Of a stretch of 64,000 nucleotides of DNA, positions 14,001 to 23,223 are shown piece by piece. The notes beneath the pieces were generated by a model. That model saw only the letters and a list, made by a program, of their open reading frames with translations, made no database searches and was not told the origin of the DNA. This DNA comes from Ichthyophonus hoferi (lineage: Eukaryota > Opisthokonta > Ichthyosporea > Ichthyophonida > Ichthyophonidae), in contig NAOQ01000029.1 in the NCBI GenBank assembly GCA_002751075.1, positions 124,847 through 188,846 of the forward strand. Reading direction: 5' to 3'. A program made the position numbers and the translations under genes. How positions within the stretch are numbered: the stretch's first letter is position 1; each line of letters begins with the position of its first letter.

Positions 14001-17000
14001 ACAATTAGAAATTATTCATTTCATTCAGGAGAATGGATGAGAAAAGCAGGTAGAACGTGGAAGGGAATGTGAAGAATTTATATATATATATATATATATA
14101 TCCAATCACAATTTACAATTAAAATTAATATATAATTCGCGCTCTATGCTGACATCCAAATTTATGCACTGTCTTACATTATATTTAATATGTTCAATAG
14201 GTCACGCTGCCTCACCCATATGTATGTATCACATAGTCTTAATTCACTGTTAGTATCTAATTAACAAAATATATGAATTATTACTAATTATAATCATTCA
14301 AACTGCCTAATTGGTCAACATTATAGGACCAATACGAGGGTAATCTATGGCAATAGCTATATATGTTTGTTTACTCTGCGTGTACCTGTATGTATGCTCC
14401 ATTAAATGCAGGGCCCTTTCATATCCGATTAACATTGCCAACTTAACTAAATAACCATCTCTCATTGGGTTAATGCATATATGAAGCCACTCATTGGCTT
14501 AAAGTCATGGTAAGCACTCACCCGTTAGAAAACCTGTCGAAATGGCGGAAGGCAATCTGGAATTCTGGATCAGGATTGGCCATGATGTGGGCAAATAAAA
14601 CAAAGTCTGCAAATGAAATGATGCCTAGGTTCTCACGGTCAATCATTTTAAACTGATTGGAGGAGAAAGATATATTTGACACAGGTATAGATTAGTATAC
14701 AACAATATCTGTATGTTATTCCTTTAAAGTCATGCAATCTACCTTTCCCCAACAATAATTATTTGTTGCCTATATATTAGATAATTAAATGATTAACTAA
14801 ACTATTAAATAGGTCATTAAACAAGTCATTAATTAATTAATTAATTATCACAAACGGGGTGAGTGGAAACAATGTATATGTATATATTGTATTAGATGAC
14901 TAAATGCACGACTAAACTATTAAACAATTACCAGCACGCGCAGTCTTTTCTTGGCCTCTATAGCCGCCGGAGTAGGGGAAGCTGTTTCTCTGTGGTGACT
15001 AAAGGCAGAGATAAAGCCATCTAAAGTAAGGAAGGATTGTGGAGCCGTGGGTGACCCCATACGTACTGCGTACTTGTCAAATAATGTTTGTAATTCTTTA
15101 GTACGTGATGACATCACTCCTTCGAATGTGTTTCGATCTAGTACCCACAGTTTCTGTTGACCCGGTTATATTAATTATATTAACTATATTAATTAATTAT
15201 TACTTAACACTACCTTCTTATTATACGAGATAAAAAAATGATTCAAAATACTGTTCTTAATAATTTTACATACCTATATGTTAGGTATTGAAATTTAAGG
15301 AAAATATCTAAATATGCCAAAACTAATAAAATAAAGTCTGATACTTTTTTATTAAATTTATATTGTCTATATTCTTTGTTATACAACAGGTGTGTCGATC
15401 ATACAACTGCACTAATGTTCCACATCATCATCTAAGGAAAAAATAAAAATAAAAATAGATAAAGAAATCCGTGTACATATACACAAATAAAAACATACGG
15501 TTGATGGAATGGTTGATATAATACATAATATGTACTAAATTGCGTTTATAACATTCAAATTTATATATGTACACCTTACTATATACCCTAGTATATACTT
15601 TACTCTATACCTTACTATATACTCGATTATATACCTTACTATATACCCTACTATATACTCTACTATATACTCTACCATATACCTTACTACATACCTTACT
15701 ATATACTCTACCGTATACTCTACTATATACCCTACTATATATTCTACTATATACCCTACTATATACTCTACTATATACTCTACTATATAGAGAGAATAAG
15801 AGAATACGCATATCAATCCTACCGTATCTTGTGTAGCCAATACTGTAGCTCTCCTATCTCCATTATACATTAATGCGAGCTCACCAAAGCTAGCTCCTTT
15901 ATGAAGCGTTGCTACGCGATAAGTCGGGGGATCCAATAACTGTGCATATACTTCACATTCCCCTTCCTCTATCACGTAGAAGTAGTGGCCGAAATCACCT
16001 ACATACCATAGCATGATAAGTATATATATGTATGTAAGGTATAGAAAGAATATATATATATATTGGAAAATATATCTACATTATATAAAATAGATTTAAA
16101 TCAGCCTGTGAATATAATCTTATTCAAGTATTTGTGTATGGTATGTATAGGTATGATAGATATGTCATATTACATCAATAGATATATAGATCACTCTGTT
16201 AGATGGTGTGTATCTGACTATCCTAATTTCTTCAAATTTTATATGATTGGTATATAATCTGTAATATCCAAACAATTCAGTAAAAAAACATCCATTACTA
16301 CAGGCCAATAAAAGGTGATACGTATATATATAGTACACTGTAAGAAAACCACTTAAATACACATACACCTATCACAACACTCGACCTGGAGATAAACCAC
16401 AAGCCCAACTAATATCACATAGTAACTAAAAAAATACTAACCAAGAATGTATATATACTTGCAGATTTTGGATAGATATACAAGTTGCAGGAACGTGTAT
16501 TACGTAATTAATAAAATAATAAAATAATTTAATGAGCCAACAAGGAAAGAGAAATAAACCAACAACCAATAAAGAAATAAAGCCCAAACCTTGTCGAAAA
16601 AGCAGACTGCCACGGCTCACTTCCACAGGCAAGAAAAAATCTACTAGTCGTACTCGCTGCTCATTGGTCAACTCGGAGAAGGCGGTGTGAGAAAAGAGGA
16701 TATTCATAATCATTTGTTTCTGCCTTTCCTATTATGGTAAAGAAAAAGGTTGTAAGAAGTGAGCATTGTTTTTGAATGGGAGGCTTGGTAAAAGTATGTA
16801 GGAGGTCCATGATTGGGGAAGCAGTATCATTTAAAAATAAAAGATCAGTATAGAATGCTCGTGGATATTAACGAAGATCCAATTGGGTGTAGGTCAGTTG
16901 TGGATTAAAGTATGCGTGAAATAAATAGCAGGCAGAAGGGGATATAGGAAGAGGAAGGAGGGAGCCAGATCTGGGAGATTATTGGCTGCTGCACCTGTTG

Positions 17001-18208
17001 CGTTGCTATGCAAATATAGATAACAAAGTCACTCAGTATTGGTTAAATGACTAGATATATTATACGCGCAAAAGGTAGAGTGAAGGTGAGCAGCCATTGA
17101 CTTTTAACTGATTTATAAAAATTAACTAAATATATTGATTGAATAGTTATGTGTTAATCTAATGATAATATAGACTATTCATTGGTTAACATTAAAAAAT
17201 CTTGGTATGTAGCTGATCAATAAACAACGTATATCATAGAATTGTATGCATCTAACAACATCCACTATGACCTAATATATATACTGCTTAACCAATGTTT
17301 TCTCAAGGCCAAATGCACATATCGAGTATACAGAAAAGTACTATTCAATAATTAGTATCTATCTAAACAAACCTGGTGATAAACTGTCATAAAAGAAGGC
17401 AGTCGTAAATACAAAAGCATATATATATATACACACACTATCTACTAGATACACTATCTTTATAAGGTATTAGGTATTAGGTATTAGGTATTAGGTATTA
17501 GGTATTAGGTACCGTCTTGTGATGATCGCCTAGTAATCCCGCCTGGGAGAGAGCCAGTTGCGACATGCGTAAACCGGCCGGTACATGAAGCTATAATATT
17601 ATGTGTTTATATGTTTATAGGGCACGGGTTAGTATTCTTTACAATAAAATAGAACAAATGGGAAAAATCGATAAATATAAATATAAATGCAAGTTGTACT
17701 CTGTGTCTAGGATGCCTATTAGCTCTTAACGCCTAGTATGAGAGGGTTGTGTATACTAGGACTGGTCGTAGGTAAGCCATTCCTTTCATCGTTGGTCTAT
17801 CTATCATGTACATGAAATGAATATTGTGGTTGAGGAAAGAGTATTCTGATACAGGATATATTTGTTTTAATGCAGGATTATATCTGTCTTTGGGTATATA
17901 GTCTACAAGTATATACCTCTTTCCTTTTGAATGTCGTGACATATTTACGTGTAGATCTATAACAAACTTCTTTTTCTGTTCAATCTTATATCGGCTACTG
18001 ATATTATGTCATACCTTAAACCAATCATCTTCCTGTAATAAAACTCAAATAAATAAAACATATCGGTAGCAGTAAATGGAAACAATTACACGTTGCTAGG
18101 GGATAGTAATCGAATTGTTTCTATTGGTCAGCAAGATGTGCTTACCTCTTCATTGTCTTCTTTGTTGTGACCCAAGAGGGCATTTAATAGTTTTTGAAGA
18201 ATTGGCAT
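5038..18208 (-). CDS. Cyclic-nucleotide-binding domain fused to EF-hand mitochondrial aspartate/glutamate carrier
   Basis: Twenty exons give 873 codons: 18146-18208, 18015-18032, 17513-17590, 16590-16719, 15823-15998, 14932-15153, 14522-14652, 13912-13988, 13511-13599, 12243-12336, 11268-11325, 10225-10360, 8798-8963, 8165-8286, 7434-7472, 7077-7298, 6789-6824, 6517-6639, 5853-6057, 5038-5474. All junctions are GT-AG and in phase. Residues about 54-170 form one CNMP-binding domain of PKA regulatory type, with FGELALMYN at 134-142 and phosphate-contact Arg145. From about 170 the protein follows human aralar/citrin (SLC25A12/13): an N-terminal EF-hand array, then three carrier repeats with signatures [20 protein letters not shown] and [10 protein letters not shown]. 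AGCs exchange aspartate for glutamate plus a proton across the inner mitochondrial membrane, with the EF-hand part in the intermembrane space. The family is normally about 675-700 residues; the extra length here is the CNMP domain. The first Met follows an in-frame stop. A sequence gap lies in the intron between exons 12 and 13, both carrier-like. A cyclic-nucleotide-regulated AGC is my inference. Confidence 0.9.
7951..8077. repeat. (TATAC)n pentanucleotide microsatellite
   Basis: A run of TATAC units with a few point variants lies in the intron between exons 14 and 15 of the fusion gene. It contains no exon. Confidence 0.9.
9079..10003. repeat. (TATG/TA)n microsatellite interrupted by an assembly gap
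   Basis: TATG and TA units flank a run of Ns at 9179-9917. The long open frames that cross this region exist only because the Ns hide stops and the repeat lacks them. The repeat lies in the intron between exons 12 and 13 of the fusion gene. Confidence 0.95.
10430..10535. repeat. TA/CATA-rich microsatellite
   Basis: Mixed (TACA)n, (CAAA)n and (TA)n runs lie in the intron between exons 11 and 12 of the fusion gene. Confidence 0.85.
11090..11241. repeat. Tandem duplication of about 75 bp in an intron
   Basis: Two adjacent copies share GAAAG(G/A)AGAAAGAAGTAAATATGA followed by ATTAGACCACAAGG. They lie just inside the 5' end of the intron after exon 11 of the fusion gene, read on the minus strand. 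Confidence 0.75.
13640..13765. repeat. AATATAAT-type low-complexity tract
   Basis: Repeats of TAATACAATA and TAATATAATA type lie in the intron between exons 8 and 9 of the fusion gene. A similar tract is present at about 11470-11640. Confidence 0.75.
15570..15789. repeat. 12-bp minisatellite in the intron after the CNMP-domain exon
   Basis: About 18 copies of a 12-base unit, TACTATATACTC on the plus strand, occur with point variants. The unit length is a multiple of three and the unit has no stop in the frame of the preceding exon. The minus-strand frame therefore stays open from exon 5 through the array to a stop at 15535. The array lies wholly within the intron 15154-15822. Confidence 0.9.
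15823..16719 (-). other. Exons encoding the main part of the cyclic-nucleotide-binding domain
   Basis: Exons 16590-16719 and 15823-15998 encode the helix-turn start ([17 protein letters not shown]), the beta roll ([18 protein letters not shown]) and the phosphate-binding cassette. The last strand and helix ([13 protein letters not shown]) are in the next exon, 14932-15153, which continues directly into the carrier's EF-hand region. Glu136 and Arg145, the residues that hold the ribose and cyclic phosphate in this family, are present. The residue after Arg145 is Arg, where PKA-type sites have Ala and PKG-type sites usually have Thr, so ligand preference cannot be read off. Only one such domain is present, whereas PKA regulatory subunits and PKG have two. 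Confidence 0.9.
17466..17511. repeat. (GGTATTA)n array touching a 5' splice site
   Basis: Six copies of GGTATTA end in a partial unit whose complement is the GT donor of fusion-gene exon 3 (17513-17590). On the transcribed strand the intron therefore begins GTACCTAATACCTAATACC. CTAAT, which resembles a branch-point core, recurs every seven bases. Confidence 0.9.
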
Positions 18209-18389
18209 TGGTCAATACTGGGCCATGCCAGAATCTATAATTGGTTGATCGTAAAATGCTGAGGAAATAATTTAAGAAATGATTGGTTATTATTAGATAG
18301 ATGTAAATATCCATGATTTGGTTGGTCAAAGTGGTTGGCCTCACTGCAGGGATGCAGTGCATGTGTATATATACATGTCATTTACATAA

Positions 18390-18640
18390 TTCCATTCTAT
18401 TATACCATCATACATCATACCTACATATGTACTATTATACATACAGATATACATATATATATATACAGACTATCATAATGCCATACATCTATACCATCAT
18501 ACATACATATACATACAAACAAACTATAATACTACAATATACACATACTATCGTGTATAGATACATATCATACACACTATCATACATATTATACTACATA
18601 CCGTCATACACACATATACACATATCATATTTATTGTACA
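18390..18640. repeat. TACA/CATA-rich microsatellite stretch
   Basis: Repeated ATACATA, CATACA and TATCAT units run through this interval. The open frame of 148 codons across it is made of Tyr, Ile, Thr and His from the repeat and is not a gene. Confidence 0.8.
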
Positions 18641-19645
18641 GGTGTTCTCTCTCATACTCTTTATTATCCTTATTCACACAACATCGTTCCCAAAGAGACA
18701 CTTGTTCAAAACAGCATATCTCTCTTCCACACAACCTAACTCTATATATTTATACATAATTATATATCCAATGATGTTTCCTCTTCTACCTCTATATGAA
18801 TATAGTGTACATAATGCCTATATGTTTCTCTATCTAGGTTTCTAGGTTTTTACTTTTCTTCTACTGCTATCTAAACTTTATCCAAGTTTCCTGCGTGGAA
18901 TAATTACACTGGATCCTCCCTCCCAAAAACATCTCAATCTTTCCCTGAGTAAAATCTTATGCTTTCCAGTTTGAAACTAATGCCTTGTTACTGTTACGTT
19001 GCAGTAGAGTTTCATTTACTTAAAAGATCGAATTACTACGTATGTGCATATAGAGCTATTTATGCATCTATGTATTTATCTATGTCCGTATCTAATATAA
19101 TATAACAACAAGATATCAAAAAACATCAAACAACAAGTTGGTGATGATTTTCAATGGGTTTGTTTTAGACCCTTTTATGGTATTCTTGTGAAGTAATTAA
19201 GAAGTGTATATCACCTTGTTTAAAGGGGCCGTTGGTTTATACCACTCGTTCAAGTGGAGGTGTATATTTGAATGCTGATGCAATAAGAAAATGCTATAAA
19301 TATGTTACTACAAGCTATGGGAAAGATGATTGACCTTGAATGGTTGAATAAAGAAGGATTGAATAAAAGAATATATTGCGTCAAATGGGTATTATGTTAA
19401 TGTTAACTGGATAAGACTTAGTTTCATTCCATTGCAGCTATTGGCATTCATATATATATATATATAGATGATGATAGTATTGAGTAATAATTAGTGTTGC
19501 CTATAATAATAATATTAATAGCAATAATAACCCAAAGCTGCAACTGTGTATACGGATCGTCTATTATTATAATTTACATGGCCTAATTAATGCGCTTTGA
19601 TCAATTTATTATGAGCCATTCAGTAGTGCTATTGCAACTAGCTTA

Positions 19646-19780
19646 GAGATTAATAAGAAATTAATTAAATACCAATTAGTAGTCTTGAATTATTCCTGCA
19701 TTCAATTAGAGATTAATATGATATTAATTAAATACTAATTAGTCATCAATCATACTGAATAATTCCTGCATTCAATGTGA
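19646..19780. repeat. Tandem duplication of about 65-70 bp
   Basis: Two adjacent copies contain GAGATTAATA, ATTAATTAAATAC and AATTATTCCTGCATTCAAT in the same order, with scattered differences. Confidence 0.75.
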
Positions 19781-20517
19781 ATCAAAACAAATAATATTAA
19801 ACGCAGATATTGATTGGCAATTAATGCAAGCTAAAAAACAAAATCATCCTACGTGGGTTTGATAGATATCTCTCTATTATCGTACTTCACTTTAATTAGT
19901 TGCAGATAATAAATAAATAATAAATAGTTTATATTCTAATACAAATGATTAAGTAATTAAGGAATCATTGTAACATATTATACATATTCCAACAGTCTTC
20001 TCGCTTCATCTATACCATTCGTACTCTATATTGGATTCATCCTAAGATAAATAATTCGTATAGGTGTGAAGGTAAAGCAAAATAAATATTAAATAAAATG
20101 AGGTCAGGGTAAAATTTATTCTTATGTCTTATAGGCATATATAAGTGCGAGAAAAAGATACATTTATATCACTGATCTGATTCTAGTCAATAATAAAACA
20201 TTATTCATAGCTAGACTACATTGTACATTGTTCATTTTCAAATAAAAAAACAGTGATTTGTATGTGTAGTGTTTTAACAGTAAGGAATAAGAACCCATTT
20301 ATCAAGAATCAAGCCACTAATAGATCGTCAGTTGTAATTAGCAATAATAAAAAACATTGTGATATACACGTGCTTAAAAATAAATTATTATTTGGTTTTT
20401 CTGGAAATAAGTAATGATAGACAGGGATAATTGATCGAGTCCTTATCAAACCATTATGCAATACTCAAAAGAACCTTGACAAATTAGTTATCAATGTTAG
20501 TGCTATAGGAATATAAG

Positions 20518-23223
20518 CTAATATTTGAGAATGCTTTGAATTTCCTCCTCCACGTGCAAAAGTTGAACAGTTGTTTCAAGTTGTCTTTTTAAGACACTTC
20601 TCCTTACTGGTTTCACCATATGAATGGCAACCATATGCATAATGGTACATATAGTTGCGTACCTCAAACTAACTACGACCAAACTGAGATACAATCACTA
20701 TGCAGTGATACACTAGTTATACAATTCAAACAATCAATGGGAGATAAACTATTATACGTGATTGTCAAGAAATTTTCTAATAATTAAGCCATTAATGCTT
20801 ATTAATTTCCTTTATGTACAATACATGAAAATATAAATACAACTAATTACATAAGACGAGAATAACCCCTTAATTTCTGGTCTTTTGTTTAAGAATTACC
20901 TCAGGCAGATTGGATGACATACGGCAAGCTTAAGCCATGAACGGAATATAAATTTGTTAGAAAAGAAATATTTAATTAATCAAGATATTTTCTTATACAG
21001 CTATAATATTCAATATTATTAGCAATTATTATTGCACATGTAGTCCAAAAAAAGAACCGTTGACGCTCTAACACAATCTTGCATAGACATATAACAGCTA
21101 TTTTTTACTAATCAGGTAAAAACTATACAGCCCTCTTATTCTTAATTGCTAATATGTCTAATCCACAACAAATGCATCTATTAATTATGTTAAGATATAT
21201 ATAGTATGTAGATTAGTTTATAATTGTATAATAATGATTATTATCTAATAAATAAAGGCAGATTGACACCGAGGACGGGTTTTGCTATGATGATAGCTTT
21301 ATACTTGTTAATATTCGCATGGATACTAGCATGCTTTAACACTTCAGTAATCTATTCTAGTAATAAAATAGTAGCATATAGTTTAAAATTGAAATATAAT
21401 TAAGTGATGATCTTGACGACTTACAATATGAACATCATGTACATATTTAATGAAAAAAAAGAAGAATATGCTTCTTTTAATAAGTTGGTAATCTTTAATG
21501 TACTCTTCCAATTTGAGAGCAAGTTCCTGATTAAAGCCAAAAACATATATGATGGCTTGACACGCATTTTCCAGAATGCGATATCCATAAAAATTAATGG
21601 CATAATATTAATACTTTTTATCATCCAGTCCTAAAATACATACTTCAACGTTAAACAAATTATACCATCACCACAGATTATATTTTTAATATCAGTATAT
21701 AATCTAAAAGGAAATAGCATTAAATTATTACATTACTGCATAGCCGATGGTGTAACTTACTCTTACATAATATCAAATTTGGTACTCAATTAACTAATTA
21801 ACTATAATAAATTTTCTATCATAGCCAACTAAATTCAAGTATTGATGATAGTTACTCTAAAATTGTTAACGGAGCATCATACAATGCTTAACTAGTACGC
21901 CTTAATAGGTACATAAAGATATTAACTGGGCTAGTATTAAACACAGGCAATCCGTGATATATGGTTAGCAACAAATAACCACCAACTAGCCATTACCACT
22001 AGTAACAATATCATATATCTATCATGACACCCATCTGCTGAGGGATTTCCCTGGGGAGATGACACACTCCTCTTACGGAAGCAGATACTCGTTCGCGAAT
22101 CGGATTACATCACCTCCAATTTCTTGGCCCATATGCTACAAGACCAGCCTGGTCTTTTACCAAGTACTTCAGCTAATACTAAATAAGCAAATTATTGGTG
22201 ACCCTCCCAAAAGAACCCACGAGCGCCAAATGTCTGAAACACTCTCGAATTTGGTATTCCTTCAATTATTTTTGGAAAGAGGTCACAGGAATGGACCTAT
22301 CTCTAACTATTCTCACCAATTATGTAATTATAAGATATAAATTACTACTATAAAATATGTTATACGGTATATAGACAAATTTATGCACCAGCCTTAATTA
22401 ATCAATGATTAAGACTATGTTCACTTATGTTGAATATAGCTGTAGCAACACAAACAAGTGTATAAAATTGAAGAATAAAAAACAATCTCAGACCTGTAAA
22501 AGATGGGTATAACGCCACAGGGCTCCAAGAATAGGTACAACTCATTCTCCAAATGAAAGGGAGTAACATTGATGGTGGTGATTGGCGGGGGTTAGAGGAG
22601 GATAGAACCAACAATCTAGTGCAATCTATGCTCAAAACAAAATACTACACAAGCCTGAAAAATATTTTGAGCTTAAACAATTTGTAGGTGAAATTAGGAT
22701 TGATTAGCAAACGGAATCGTTACCCTGAGATGTATATAGGCCATATTCAAAGACTGAATTTACCACAGAAAGTATATGACAGGCAATTATTTCAGGCTAT
22801 TGCGGCTTAGAAACCTACAATGTTGATAAATCACTCCAACAATAAAATGAATCAAATAGCATAGAGAAAAAGTGTATTTGTAGAATTTCCAATAGAAAGT
22901 TAATTATATACTTAAGGAAGCATATATATGTCAATATACATAAGTGACCCAAATGGTAGAAATAAACCAGGAATTAGAATAAATGAGGTTATGTTTATTC
23001 AAGCATCATGAACTCTAGAAAATAAATCAAGTCCATATGCTCATTAAGTTTTGCGCCCGGTTCATCGAGTTGTTTATATTAACAGGCCTATGCTCATTGA
23101 AAAGTTGGAACACAGAAGAGTGGATTTGTTAGAGCAAGGCTTACAATTACCCTTGCCGTACAGATCCGCAGTACCTCTTCTGGAATAGCTCAGAATAGTC
23201 TCTGCAAGACGGGCCTCAGCCAT
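20518..23223 (-). CDS. Possible small unrecognised gene, first and last exon only
   Basis: Two short stretches on the minus strand look like the ends of a gene. At 23151-23223 an ATG opens MAEARLAETILSYSRRGT and runs 24 codons plus one base to a GTAATTG donor. At 20518-20602 a stop-terminated stretch of about 28 codons reads as a charged helix (LKRQLETTVQLLHVEEE). Between them, 21425-21580 contains another helix-like open stretch (ELALKLEEYIKDYQLIKR), but I could not join it to both ends with consistent splice sites. No family is recognised. These may be exons of one small coiled-coil protein or chance open frames. Confidence 0.25.
20603..23150. other. AT-rich DNA between the two candidate exons
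   Basis: Apart from the helix-like open stretch at 21425-21580 I see no conserved domain here. The segment 22059-22340 is less AT-rich than its surroundings and includes GGAATACCAAATT-like sequence that recalls the LTR copies elsewhere. The match is too short to call. Confidence 0.35.

Larger units (their letters stand above)
18209..20517. other. Intergenic DNA upstream of the fusion gene
   Basis: No gene is supported. The interval includes the presumed promoter of the fusion gene just above 18208, a microsatellite-rich stretch at about 18390-18640, and a tandem duplication at about 19646-19780. Confidence 0.5.

Noticed and set aside
15567-15836. Plus-strand open frame with a Tyr-Thr-Leu-Leu repeat
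   Set aside because: It is the 12-bp minisatellite read on the other strand; all frames stay open because the period is a multiple of three.
17466-17511. (GGTATTA)n as a telomere-like repeat
   Set aside because: The unit is not a known telomeric repeat, there are only six copies, and genes continue on both sides.
16590-18208. CNMP-domain exons as a separate gene from the carrier
   Set aside because: The third CNMP exon is physically continuous with the carrier's EF-hand coding sequence, there is no stop between them, and splice phases fit one protein. Transcript data could still overturn this.
22059-22340. 93-codon plus-strand open frame in a less AT-rich patch
   Set aside because: No domain is seen. 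A short resemblance to LTR sequence on the other strand suggests old repeat DNA, but it is too weak to annotate.
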